Shown here: piece by piece, positions 1-8,212 of the stretch | How positions within the stretch are numbered: the first letter of the stretch is position 1 | How the letters are laid out: every line of letters begins with the position of its first letter | Source of the DNA: Streptomyces sp. GS7 | GTDB taxonomy: Bacteria > Actinomycetota > Actinomycetes > Streptomycetales > Streptomycetaceae | Reading direction: 5' to 3' | Length of the DNA stretch: 64,000 bases | NCBI RefSeq assembly: GCF_009834125.1 | Contig: NZ_CP047146.1 | Coordinates: 3,031,501-3,095,500, forward strand | Translations under genes and position numbers: made by a program | The notes under the pieces: generated by a model | Seen by the model: the letters and a program-made list of their open reading frames with translations, nothing else | What the model was told of the DNA's origin: nothing | Database searches by the model: none

Positions 1-1992
1 GTCGGCGCTTCCGATGGGCGGGCCGGCCATCGCGGTTCCCGGGGAGCAGCCGGCTGACGGGGGCCGTACCGGCAGGGGTGTCAGCGGGGTGCAGACCGGG
101 GTGGCGAGGCCGACGAGCTGGACCAGTCCCTCGCCTCCGGTGGGTGGGAGGAGCTTCGACCAGTTGTTGGCGAGCCAGACGTTGCCCGACGCGTCGATCT
201 GCACCGCGGTGAGGTGCTGGATCGCCTTGTTCCGCAGCCCCATGGGGGGCGACAGGACGGTGCCGGTGGCGGCGCCGGGCGGGCAGGCCGCGGTGTTGGC
301 GCCGCACAGCAGCGATACGGAGGAGTTGCCGAAGCCGGCGACCCACACGCGGTCCTGACCGTCGACGGCGACCGACCAGGGGAGGACGCGGCGGGGAAGT
401 CGGTAGACGCCCGCTACGGTGCCGTCCGGCCGGATCTCGGTGATCGCGCTGCTCAAGAGTCCGGCCACCCAGGCGTTGCCCCGGGAGTCCAGGGCGAGTC
501 CCACCGGTCCCTGGAGCGCGTCGTTGCGGATGGTCCTGATGGGTTTGAAGTCGGGGCCCAGGACGGTGACGCTGCCGCCGACGCTGCCGGGGGCACCGGT
601 CTGCCGGGTCTCCATGAGCTGGGCGAAGGAGATCTGGCTGTTGGTGACCCAGGCCCGTCCGCGGCCGTCGATCTGGAGGGCGAAGGGATGGTTGAAGGCG
701 GGGTCGGTGATGGTGAACGCCTTCGCGGGGTCGCCGTGCGGGTACACGACGACGCCGCCCAGGCCGGCTGCGCCCTTGAGGCCGTAGGAGTTGGCGATCC
801 ACAGGTTGCCGCGCTGGTCGACGGCGACGCCCTGCGGGTGGACCAGCCCGCCGTTCCGCCATCCTGTGGACGGGGACAGCGGGGTGCCGTCGGCCGAGTA
901 CTTCGCCATGGCGTTGCCGCCGTAACTGGGCACCCATACCGAGCCGTTGTGGTCGACGGCCAGGCCCCACGCCCCGCCGTCCATGCCGCCGCCCCTGATC
1001 GGGCTGCCCAGGGTGGGGCGGCCGGCCGGTTCGAGCACGGTGACGAAGGGGCTGGACTGCCGGGTGCCCGGAAGCCAGTTGTTCGACGCCCAGACGTTGC
1101 CCTTCGCGTCGAACCCGATGCGGCCCGGGGCGTAGAGCTCGGACGCGGTGCGGCGCAGCGCCAGGACCCAGGCCGAGGGGGGCGCGCCGAGCCCGGGGGC
1201 GAAGACCCTGGCCTGACGCGCCAGGGCGTGGAGGGCGGACGGGGACGACGTCGGGTGGTGGACGAGGTTGAGGACCGCCTGCACGGTGTCGGCCGGAGCG
1301 GCCCCGCCGCGCGGGGTGGCCAGCCGCAGCAGTTCCGCGCAGGCCGGGGTGCCCGTCGCGCAGAGGGAGATCATGTCGGCGAGCGTGTTCAGGGTGGCTA
1401 GGGTCTCGCTGTTGGCGCTGTCGGAGGTGACCGCCCCTCCGGGCCGGCCGGTGGCCGGGTCGGCGAGGTCGAAGGAGGTCGCCGCGGCGTTCTGCAGCCC
1501 CGGGCCGGGCCCGGCGATGCCGCGCCGGTCGCTGAACTGGGCCAGGGCATAGGTGGTGGCGACGGTGGTCACCTCGTTGACCGTCACCGTGTTCACCGAC
1601 CGCGCACGGACCCCGCCGCCGTCACCGACCCCCACCACGGAGCGGAGCCTGAGGCGCCGTCCGTCCCCGGCCTCCACGTACAGCACGCCGGTGGCGGGCC
1701 GGGAGGTGGAGAGGGTGAAGGACCCGGATCCGTCGGTCGTCGCCTGGCCGAGTGCCCGCACGCCGGTGTGCGAACCGGCGAAGAGCGTGACGCGGACGCC
1801 GCGGAGCGGCTTGCCCGCTCCGGTGACGGTGCCGTGCAGCGGGGTCGTCATGGCACCGAGCGGCGCCGTCGGTATGCACACCGCGCCCAGGGCGACGGCG
1901 GCCGAGGCCAGCTGCCACGGCCGGGGCCGCCTCCGCGCACGGCGGGCGGTGGGGCGTGCGGGCCTGCGCGGGGATATGCCTGAGGTGCTCAT
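1..1992 (-). CDS. Secreted beta-propeller (NHL/Vgb-like) protein, 3' end outside window
   Basis: Open from an ATG at 1992 to the left edge with no stop (664 codons visible), so the C-terminus is missing. An Arg-rich N-terminus followed by a hydrophobic stretch at about residues 27-46 looks like a signal peptide. Residues about 48-115 resemble a carboxypeptidase-regulatory-like beta sandwich (GTVTGAGKPLRGVRVTLF). From about residue 285 there are repeats such as GNVWASNNW, GNLWIANSYG, GRAWVTNS, GNAWVAGL, DRVWVAGFG and GNVWLANNW, spaced tens of residues apart. This is the pattern of NHL or virginiamycin-B-lyase-type propellers. An exported binding or structural role is inferred; no substrate can be named. 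Confidence 0.8.
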   Translation of the reverse strand, partial: MSTSGISPRRPARPTARRARRRPRPWQLASAAVALGAVCIPTAPLGAMTTPLHGTVTGAGKPLRGVRVTLFAGSHTGVRALGQATTDGSGSFTLSTSRPATGVLYVEAGDGRRLRLRSVVGVGDGGGVRARSVNTVTVNEVTTVATTYALAQFSDRRGIAGPGPGLQNAAATSFDLADPATGRPGGAVTSDSANSETLATLNTLADMISLCATGTPACAELLRLATPRGGAAPADTVQAVLNLVHHPTSSPSALHALARQARVFAPGLGAPPSAWVLALRRTASELYAPGRIGFDAKGNVWASNNWLPGTRQSSPFVTVLEPAGRPTLGSPIRGGGMDGGAWGLAVDHNGSVWVPSYGGNAMAKYSADGTPLSPSTGWRNGGLVHPQGVAVDQRGNLWIANSYGLKGAAGLGGVVVYPHGDPAKAFTITDPAFNHPFALQIDGRGRAWVTNSQISFAQLMETRQTGAPGSVGGSVTVLGPDFKPIRTIRNDALQGPVGLALDSRGNAWVAGLLSSAITEIRPDGTVAGVYRLPRRVLPWSVAVDGQDRVWVAGFGNSSVSLLCGANTAACPPGAATGTVLSPPMGLRNKAIQHLTAVQIDASGNVWLANNWSKLLPPTGGEGLVQLVGLATPVCTPLTPLPVRPPSAGCSPGTAMAGPPIGSAD

Positions 1993-2098
1993 AGCTCCGA
2001 ACCATTCCCTGTGCGTAGTTCACGAAGAAGACGAAGGAGGAGGAAGCGGTGTCCGGCGAGGGCGGGCGGGAGGTACGCGGAGGAGCGCGGCGGGCCGG

Positions 2099-2584
2099 TC
2101 ATCCCGGCTTCCCGGCCGCGGCCTCGTCCGCCGCCGGTGCGCTGCCGCGCGCCGGCACCCGCAGCGTGAACCAGCCGACCCGGAGTCCGAACAGCCAGAC
2201 CACGCCCAGATAGAGATCCGGGCCCACTTGGCGCATCTCGTCACGTACCGCGCGGGCGGCGAGGGAGATACGGGAGTAGTCGATGACGATGCAGGCCCGG
2301 TCGTCCAGCAGGCTCGGGCCCTTGTAGACCTGGGCCAGGACGGCGAGCACATCGAACGCGGTGATCCGGTTGCTCAGATAGCCCTCGTGGTCGATGACCT
2401 TGCCGCGCCACAGGGTCAGCCGCACGAGGCGGGCCAGCGGCCCGGCCACGAGGTTGCCGCCCCACCGGACGATGCCGGTGCCCTCCAGCGGACCCTTCGG
2501 GATGTCACCCGGGGGGCTCTTGCGGAACAGCTCCAGCAGCCCGGCGTCGCCGGCCTTGAGCAGATCCGTCTCACTGAGGGCCAC
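2099..2584 (-). CDS. Conserved hypothetical protein (161 aa)
   Basis: The frame is open further upstream, but that part is low-complexity. A GTG at 2584 has a good ribosome site (GGAG, about 7 bases upstream) and gives a compact protein beginning MALSETDLLKAGDAGLLELF. The core reads WRGKVIDHEGYLSNRI, then CIVIDYSRISLAARAVRDEM, then VGPDLYLGVVW: a small beta-rich protein ending in a conserved-looking strand, with a loose resemblance to lipocalin-like DUFs. I cannot assign a family with confidence. It is transcribed toward the propeller gene, with a gap of about 100 bases. Function unknown. Confidence 0.6.
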   Translation of the reverse strand: MALSETDLLKAGDAGLLELFRKSPPGDIPKGPLEGTGIVRWGGNLVAGPLARLVRLTLWRGKVIDHEGYLSNRITAFDVLAVLAQVYKGPSLLDDRACIVIDYSRISLAARAVRDEMRQVGPDLYLGVVWLFGLRVGWFTLRVPARGSAPAADEAAAGKPG

Positions 2585-3026
2585 GATCGTTCTCCAGAGG
2601 TCGTCCGTGCACCGCTGCTCCGCACCGCGTGCGGGCGATCCTGTCGCGTCCGGCGCGGGCGCCGGGGAACGGCTGCCACCGCCCGGCACGCGAACCGGCT
2701 GCCGGTTCCCACCCTGGCCGCCGGGGCGTGCGCCCACCACCGCTGCTGGGCCGAACGGCCGCGCGGGCCGGCCGCGCGCCGTCTTCGGCCCGGGAGTGCG
2801 GGGACCGGTGTACGGGCACATCCATGCCGCCGCGCTGCGGGCCGTCGTGGTCCACGGCGGCGCGGACCTTCCGGCGGACGGGCCGGGCACCTCCCAGGAC
2901 CTGGCCGCGCGCTCCGGTACCGGAGCGACCCGGTGCGCCGCACGGCCGGCGGGGTCGAGGAGCTGCTGATGTGCGGAGCTGCCGGTTCGACGAGCTGCCG
3001 GACCGCTCCGGGGTCCGGCTCCATCA

Positions 3027-3074
3027 CGTCGTGCCGACCTCGCGTCGTGCCGACATCGCGTCGTGCCGACCCCG
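3027..3074. repeat. Tandem 16-bp repeat, nearly three copies
   Basis: The unit CGTCGTGCCGACCTCG occurs at 3027 and 3043 (one base changed) and again in part from 3059. It lies in non-coding sequence downstream of the LuxC-PaaK gene. Purpose unknown. Confidence 0.7.
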
Positions 3075-3107
3075 GTCCGTGCCCTCGGCCATCGAGGCCG
3101 AAGCAGC

Positions 3108-3149
3108 CCGACGCCCGGTCCAGCGCACGAGCGGCGGACCGGGCGTCGG
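3108..3149 (-). terminator. Hairpin terminator of the LuxC/LuxE operon
   Basis: A perfect 14-bp stem (CCGACGCCCGGTCC pairing with 3136-3149) around a 14-base loop lies about 40-80 bases past the stop codon of the last operon gene. There is no clear U-tract, which is common in high-GC actinobacteria, so termination is inferred from stem strength and position. Confidence 0.55.
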
Positions 3150-3189
3150 ATGAGTGGTGGACCGGGCGGGCCAGTGAAGTGATGTGCCG

Positions 3190-5850
3190 TCAGTTCGTTG
3201 TGGTGCGGCGGTCGATGACGGTGCGGAGCTTGCCGCTGGTGGGGGTGCGCTCGAAGGCGTCGATGGGGGCGGTCTCGACCGTGCAGGTCAGGAGCGTCTC
3301 CGTGCCGGCCGCCGCGCCGAGTTCGGGGATCCGGTCGAGCAGCGCCGTACGGGCCTCGTCAGGGTCCGGTGCGTACCGGCTGTCCAGGCGCACGGTGAGG
3401 TGCTCGCGGTCGGCCGCCGAGGTCAGCACGAGCTGCACCTCGCCGCGGTAGCCGAGGTGCTCCTCGGCGACCTGGGTGAAGCGGCGGTAGTTGAAGTGGT
3501 AGGTGCCCATGCGGAACACGTCGCCGTAGCGGCCGAGGAGTTCGATGCGGGGGGTGTGGCTGCCGCAGGGGCACACACCGTCGACGGCCCGGCCCAGGTC
3601 GCCGATCTCGTAGCGCTCCAGGCGCTGGCCGGCTCTGGTGCGGGTGGTGAAGACCAGCCGGCCGGGCTGCCCGGCGGGGACCGGGCGGTCGTGCTGCGGG
3701 TCGAGGATCTCCAGGGTGTGCAGGTCGGTCAGGACGTGGTGCACCGTGCCGTGGGCATGGGTGCACTGGTAGCCGAGCGGGCCCAGGTCGGTGCTTCCGT
3801 AGGCGGCGGAGCGGATGAGTTCCACGCCGAACGTCTCGGTGAGGATGCGGCGTTGCTCACTCGTGAAGTGCTCGCCGCCGTAGAACACCTTGCGGATGCC
3901 GCCGTAGGAGCGCAGCCGCTCGCCCTGGGTGTGGAACAGCTGCCACAGGTACGACGGCATCCCGAAGAGGGTGTCGACCCGGTAGGTGACGAGGGCTTCC
4001 GCTATCGCCTCGTGGTCGGGGCCGGCGGCCATCGGGATCTGGGTGGCGTCGAGGCGCTCCAGGATGGAGAAGAAGCTGATGAAGCTGCCGTACATGCCGC
4101 CGCAGAAGAAGAGGTTGGCGGCGCGGTCGTGGGCCGGGTCGAAGCCCGCGGCGAGCAGGCCGTGCGCCGAGGCGCGCATCTGCGTGTCGTAGTCGTCGCA
4201 GGTGAAGACGGACAGCGCGGGGGCGCCGGTGGTCCCGCCGCTGCGGAAGTACAGCTGGGCGTGCTCCGGTGCGAGGGAGCGCAGTTGGTCCTGCGCCGCC
4301 GCCTTGTCCATCAGCGGGCCGGTGGGCGCGGCGGGCGGGGCGGCGGCGGAGACCAGGTCGTCGAGGCACGGGGTCGCGGCGAACTCCGCGCCGGTGGCCT
4401 GCACGCTGACCCGCCGGCTGTAGCGCTGGAGGGCGTAGACGCCGTCGTGGGGCTCGCCGTGGTAGCTGTCGAGCATGGCGCCGAGCGGGGTGACGCGCTG
4501 GACGCCCGCGGTGATCAACGTCCTTGCCAGCGCGGCGATGTCGGTACGGCTGCCGCCCACCGAGGCGGTCTGGAGGTAGCGGCGCATCGGCCGCAGCGTC
4601 GCGGTGATCTCGCGGCGGGGCAGCGGTTTGATCCAGACGGTGCGGTGGAGGGGGGAGGCGGCGAGGGCCGGGCGGGTGTCGGCGAAGACCCGCCAGCTGC
4701 CGTCGCCGGCGGTGACGACCTTGGTCAGCCCCAGGTGCTGCTCGGCGCGGGCGACCAGCTCGGTGGTGGTGATCTCGGCCTGCTCGGCCGCGCGCGCCAG
4801 GTCGGCCCGCTCGGTCCCGCCGGCGGCGCCCGCCGGCACCGGGAACTTCGCGGAGACCTCGTCCAGTACGGCGGCGAACTCCTCGGCGAAGGCGAAGAGT
4901 TCAGCGGAGGGGGAGGCGCCCGGGGTGCCGGCGTCGCCGGTCGTGGTGTCGTCGGCCCCGGTCTCGTCGGTCCCGGTGTCGAGGTAGACGACCTGGGGGC
5001 TGGAGCACGCCTGCTGCTCGAACCGGCAGACGTCGGCGGCGAGCGCGGCCAGGGCGGTCCGGTCCGTCCAGGCGTCGCGGGCCAGATACGCGAACGAGAT
5101 CTTGTGGCCCCATTCGACGAGCCGGCACCCGGGGGGAACCAGGGCCGCGACGCCCTCCACGGCGTCCTCGCCGCCCCATACGGCCACCGCGTCCGCCGGC
5201 GCGCACATCAGCCGCATCAGGTCCTGGCGGCTGGAGGGGAAGCGCAGTGCGACGATCCGGCGGCCGACGGCCCCGGTGGGGTCGGCGGCGGCCAGCTCGG
5301 CGAGCAGCTGCAGGGGGAGCGGGGTGTCGGCGCTGCTGGTCTTGAGGACGTTCACGTTGCCGGCGAGGAGGCCTTCCACGACGCTCAGCGGGGCGACCGC
5401 CGCGGCGTTGCCGGGCGCGATGTGGACGAGCAGGCCCACCGGCGCCCATGCCTCGTAGGTCGTCTCGCGCGCGTCGGGGCGGGTGAGGCGTTCGGGGCGC
5501 GGTCCGCCGAGTTCGCGCCGCAGCTTGCGTTCGAGGGCCGGCCGGGCGAGGGCGTCCGCGATCTCGGCGAGGGTCGCGGCGGCTTCCTCGTGCCCGGCGG
5601 GCGCAACGTCGCCGTGCTCCGTACCGCTGGTGCCCGCGGCGCCCGTCAGGTGGCCCATGAGCCGGGTGCGGACCGCGCCGTCCGGGGTGCGCAGGGCGCG
5701 GCTGAGGGTGTCGCAGGCCGTCAGGACGGTCTCGGTGGACAGCGGCTCGGCCAGGACGCGGGCGACGAGGGCGGGCAGCTCCGCGAGCCGCTCGGCGGCC
5801 TCGGCGTCACCGATGAACGAGCCCTGCCAGAAGTGGGGTTCGGAGATCAT
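3190..5850 (-). CDS. LuxC-type acyl reductase fused to a PaaK-like adenylate-forming domain
   Basis: 886 aa. The ATG at 5850 overlaps the LuxE stop (ATGA). Residues 1 to about 450 match the LuxC acyl-CoA/acyl-protein reductase family: APGNAAAVAPLSVVEGLLAGN, and the nucleophile region EQQACSSPQVVY with Cys at residue 282, close to Cys286 of Vibrio LuxC. Residues about 480-886 form a second domain resembling phenylacetate-CoA-ligase-type enzymes, with the nucleotide loop RSGGTTGAPALSVF near residue 537, the acidic YGSTDLG segment and a late Gly-Lys motif (TSGKLRTVI). LuxC normally takes an acyl group from LuxE and reduces it with NADPH to an aldehyde. The fused domain could load acyl groups in cis. 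Last gene of the operon; no luxAB nearby. The acid substrate is unknown. Confidence 0.85.
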   Translation of the reverse strand: MISEPHFWQGSFIGDAEAAERLAELPALVARVLAEPLSTETVLTACDTLSRALRTPDGAVRTRLMGHLTGAAGTSGTEHGDVAPAGHEEAAATLAEIADALARPALERKLRRELGGPRPERLTRPDARETTYEAWAPVGLLVHIAPGNAAAVAPLSVVEGLLAGNVNVLKTSSADTPLPLQLLAELAAADPTGAVGRRIVALRFPSSRQDLMRLMCAPADAVAVWGGEDAVEGVAALVPPGCRLVEWGHKISFAYLARDAWTDRTALAALAADVCRFEQQACSSPQVVYLDTGTDETGADDTTTGDAGTPGASPSAELFAFAEEFAAVLDEVSAKFPVPAGAAGGTERADLARAAEQAEITTTELVARAEQHLGLTKVVTAGDGSWRVFADTRPALAASPLHRTVWIKPLPRREITATLRPMRRYLQTASVGGSRTDIAALARTLITAGVQRVTPLGAMLDSYHGEPHDGVYALQRYSRRVSVQATGAEFAATPCLDDLVSAAAPPAAPTGPLMDKAAAQDQLRSLAPEHAQLYFRSGGTTGAPALSVFTCDDYDTQMRASAHGLLAAGFDPAHDRAANLFFCGGMYGSFISFFSILERLDATQIPMAAGPDHEAIAEALVTYRVDTLFGMPSYLWQLFHTQGERLRSYGGIRKVFYGGEHFTSEQRRILTETFGVELIRSAAYGSTDLGPLGYQCTHAHGTVHHVLTDLHTLEILDPQHDRPVPAGQPGRLVFTTRTRAGQRLERYEIGDLGRAVDGVCPCGSHTPRIELLGRYGDVFRMGTYHFNYRRFTQVAEEHLGYRGEVQLVLTSAADREHLTVRLDSRYAPDPDEARTALLDRIPELGAAAGTETLLTCTVETAPIDAFERTPTSGKLRTVIDRRTTTN

Positions 5851-7013
5851 GCCATTCCCTTCAGGAGTTCCGCGGCGGCCACCGCGCAGCTGCGGTTGCG
5901 GCTCACCCCGGCGCGGCCGTGGATCGTGAACCACGGGGTGGCCAGGGGGCAGCCGCAGGCGTCCCCCGGGTGCAGTGAGGCCAGGTCCCCCATCACGACG
6001 CTCTGCGCCGGGACGGAGGTGATGTACGGGGAGACCAGGTGCAGGTAGCCCGGCTCCCCGTAGGGCAGCGGCTGGAGGGTGCGGGTGTCCCGTACGGCGG
6101 CACGGGACCAGACCGGTACGTGCAGCCGGTGGTGTGCGCACTCGATGTAGGGCACGCAGTGCTCGACGGAGCCGTAGGTGTCCCGGATCCGCTCCGGGGG
6201 GATGCCGAGCTGCCGGGTCACCTCGGCGTAGAAGTCCTCCTTGGCGATCTGCCGGTCGGCGTGGCCCTTCCAGCCGCCGCCGAGCACCACCAGCGACCCG
6301 GGCGGGAGCTGGAGCGGCGGCAGGCCGGCGGCGCGCATCCGCTCCAGGGTGAAGTGCAGGAAGGCCGGGAAGCCCAGGATCCGTACCGGCAGGCCGTCGT
6401 CGGCGTAGCGCCGGAGGGCGGCGATGCAGCCGTGCACGTCGAACTCGTGGCCGCTGCCGGTGTGCCGCAGGGCGTGCGTGGTGTGCCGCGCGGGGGCGAA
6501 GTCGCACAGGTAGTTGTCGGTGAAGGAGGTGCCCAGGCGCACCTCGGGGGCGGGCTCGTAGCTGTAGAGCAGGTAGTTGACGGGCTGGTCGGGGGTGATC
6601 CAGCCGTAGTGCTCGAAGATGCGGGCCACCATGCGCTGCGCGGAGCGGATGGTCCACCGGTCGTAGAACATCTGCGACTTCTGTCCGGTGGTACCGGACG
6701 AGGTGAGGTGCAGGAAGACCTCGTCGCGCGGGACGGAGAGCACCTCGTGCCGCTTGAAGAAGTTGGCGTGCAGCAGCGGGGTGCGGGTCCGCTCGCCGAC
6801 GGTGGCGGCCGGGGCCTCCGGGGTGTCGGCGAGGAGGGAGCGGTAGAGCGGGGAGCGGTCCGCGTGCCAGGCGTGGGACTCGGCCATCGCGGCGGCGAAC
6901 AGGGCGTCCGCCTCCGGGCCGTCGGTGTAGGGCGACGGGATGTCGCACAGGCGCTGGACGGCGGCGAGGGCCACCGGGTCGGGGACCTCGACGGGAGCGA
7001 GATGCGGGTTCAT
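5847..7013 (-). CDS. LuxE-type acyl-protein synthetase
   Basis: 388 aa, ATG at 7013 inside an ATGA overlap with the GNAT gene; its own stop forms ATGA with the LuxC-PaaK gene. The adenylation loop LTSSGTTGQKSQMFYDRWT (about residues 100-118), VNYLLYSYEP, LGTSFTDNYLCDFAPARHTT and TYGSVEHCVPYIEC match the LuxE acyl-protein synthetase family (PF04443). LuxE activates a carboxylic acid with ATP, holds the acyl group on a C-terminal Cys and passes it to LuxC. Cysteines are present near the C-terminus (DACGCPLATPWF, NRSCAVAAAELL). Position directly before LuxC supports a synthetase-reductase pair. Length fits the family. Confidence 0.88.
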   Translation of the reverse strand: MNPHLAPVEVPDPVALAAVQRLCDIPSPYTDGPEADALFAAAMAESHAWHADRSPLYRSLLADTPEAPAATVGERTRTPLLHANFFKRHEVLSVPRDEVFLHLTSSGTTGQKSQMFYDRWTIRSAQRMVARIFEHYGWITPDQPVNYLLYSYEPAPEVRLGTSFTDNYLCDFAPARHTTHALRHTGSGHEFDVHGCIAALRRYADDGLPVRILGFPAFLHFTLERMRAAGLPPLQLPPGSLVVLGGGWKGHADRQIAKEDFYAEVTRQLGIPPERIRDTYGSVEHCVPYIECAHHRLHVPVWSRAAVRDTRTLQPLPYGEPGYLHLVSPYITSVPAQSVVMGDLASLHPGDACGCPLATPWFTIHGRAGVSRNRSCAVAAAELLKGMA

Positions 7014-8212
7014 CGGACAACCTCGTGGTGGGGCAGGTAGGTCGACGCCCAGGCGGTCAGGTACGCGCTCAGGTAGGGCTGGAGCAGCGGGCTGACGGCC
7101 GTGGTCCGGAAGTCGATCTGGCGGTCGGTACGGGAGAGGACGACGTAGTCGTGGAAGCGGTCGCCGATCCGGCGCATGGCCGGATAGCCCGCGCTGGGCA
7201 CGAAACCGGCGGCGAGGAACGCGTGCAGCCCGGCCGTGTCGGACAGCGGCACCAGCGTCTCGACGTAGTCGGCGCCGGCCCGGCCGAGCGCGGCCATGAC
7301 CGAGTCGAGAGCCGCGGTGGCGGCCGACGCGGACGGCTGCACCGCGACCAGGGCGCAGCTGCCCGCCGCCTGGTCGAGGTCGGCGTAGATCTCGAACTCG
7401 CCGTCCGGCGGCGTCAGTACGGTGTTCGGGGTGCGCAGCGGGGAGTAGGCGCCCGCGGGGTCGGGGAAGCGGTCGCGGAAGCGGCGGCGGACGAAGCCGG
7501 GCGCGGTGATCACTTCCATCGGCGTACGGGTCTTGGTGTGCGGGGCCGCGGGAGGGGCCAGCAGCGCCCCCGGGGCCGTGCCGCCGCCGGGGCTCAGCGG
7601 TGCGGACGGCTCCGCGGCGGCGAGGGGGAGCCCCCCGGCCGCGTACGAGATCCCGGTGCTCTCCTCGGCGGCGCCGAGCAGCGGCAGCAGCGCCCCCGGT
7701 ACGGCGGCGACCGGCTCCCGGCGGTCGAGGACCCCGGGGGCGTAGCAGGCGAACAGGGCCAGGGTCTCGCAGCCGGACACGTCCGCGGCGTTGGGCAGCA
7801 GGCCCAGGGGCCGGTATCCGTTGCGGGCGACGACGCGCTGCGGGGCCTGGGTGACCATGCGGACGGTGGTGTGGACGGAGTCCAGCGCACCGGTCGCGAA
7901 CGCGTCGGCGGTGACCGCACCGGTCAGCCGGCCCGCCAGCCCGTGCTGGCGGTGGCGCGGGTGCACCGCGAGGCCGACGAGCTTGCCGACGCGGTTGCCC
8001 CGGTCGGTCTGCACGACCACGGACCCGGCCAGTTCGCCGGTGTCGGCCCGGCGCGCGGTGAGCCAGTGGCAGTGCGGGTCGGTGATCAGGCGGTGCATCT
8101 CGGTGGGGTCGCTGCCGAGGGCCACCGGATAGCCGTGGCCGTACACGTCGAAGTACAACTGCCGGAGTTCGGCGATGTCCTGGGGCGTGGCCGGCAGGAT
8201 CGTGGCGGTCAT
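7010..8212 (-). CDS. Tandem-GNAT N-acyltransferase
   Basis: 400 aa, ATG at 8212, coupled by ATGA overlaps on both sides. The N-terminal half is a GNAT fold: LRQLYFDVYGHGYPVALGS, VVVQTDRGNRVGKLVGLAVH, then the acetyl-CoA loop region PRHRQHGLAGRLTGAV. After a Pro/Ala/Gly-rich linker (about residues 205-235) a second, degenerate GNAT-like half follows (CALVAVQPSASAATAALDSV, GLHAFLAAGFVPSAGY). The second half resembles domains that position the substrate in double-GNAT enzymes. In this operon it probably acylates an amine or hydroxyl on the pathway intermediate; the acceptor is not predictable. Confidence 0.75.
   Translation of the reverse strand: MTATILPATPQDIAELRQLYFDVYGHGYPVALGSDPTEMHRLITDPHCHWLTARRADTGELAGSVVVQTDRGNRVGKLVGLAVHPRHRQHGLAGRLTGAVTADAFATGALDSVHTTVRMVTQAPQRVVARNGYRPLGLLPNAADVSGCETLALFACYAPGVLDRREPVAAVPGALLPLLGAAEESTGISYAAGGLPLAAAEPSAPLSPGGGTAPGALLAPPAAPHTKTRTPMEVITAPGFVRRRFRDRFPDPAGAYSPLRTPNTVLTPPDGEFEIYADLDQAAGSCALVAVQPSASAATAALDSVMAALGRAGADYVETLVPLSDTAGLHAFLAAGFVPSAGYPAMRRIGDRFHDYVVLSRTDRQIDFRTTAVSPLLQPYLSAYLTAWASTYLPHHEVVR

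Larger units (their letters stand above)
2585..3189. other. Gene-free stretch with tandem repeat and terminator hairpin
   Basis: About 600 bases between the small conserved gene and the end of the LuxC operon. Open frames here are low-complexity and lack family resemblance. What can be supported is a short tandem repeat (3027-3074) and a hairpin (3108-3149), listed separately. Confidence 0.5.

Noticed and set aside
214..1401. A 395-codon plus-strand frame under the beta-propeller gene
   Set aside because: Low-complexity shadow; the minus strand shows a signal peptide and repeated propeller motifs.
3184..6048. A 954-codon plus-strand open frame opposite the LuxC-PaaK gene
   Set aside because: Gly/Ala/Arg/Val-rich translation with no motifs. 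It is the antisense shadow of a gene with full LuxC and adenylation signatures.
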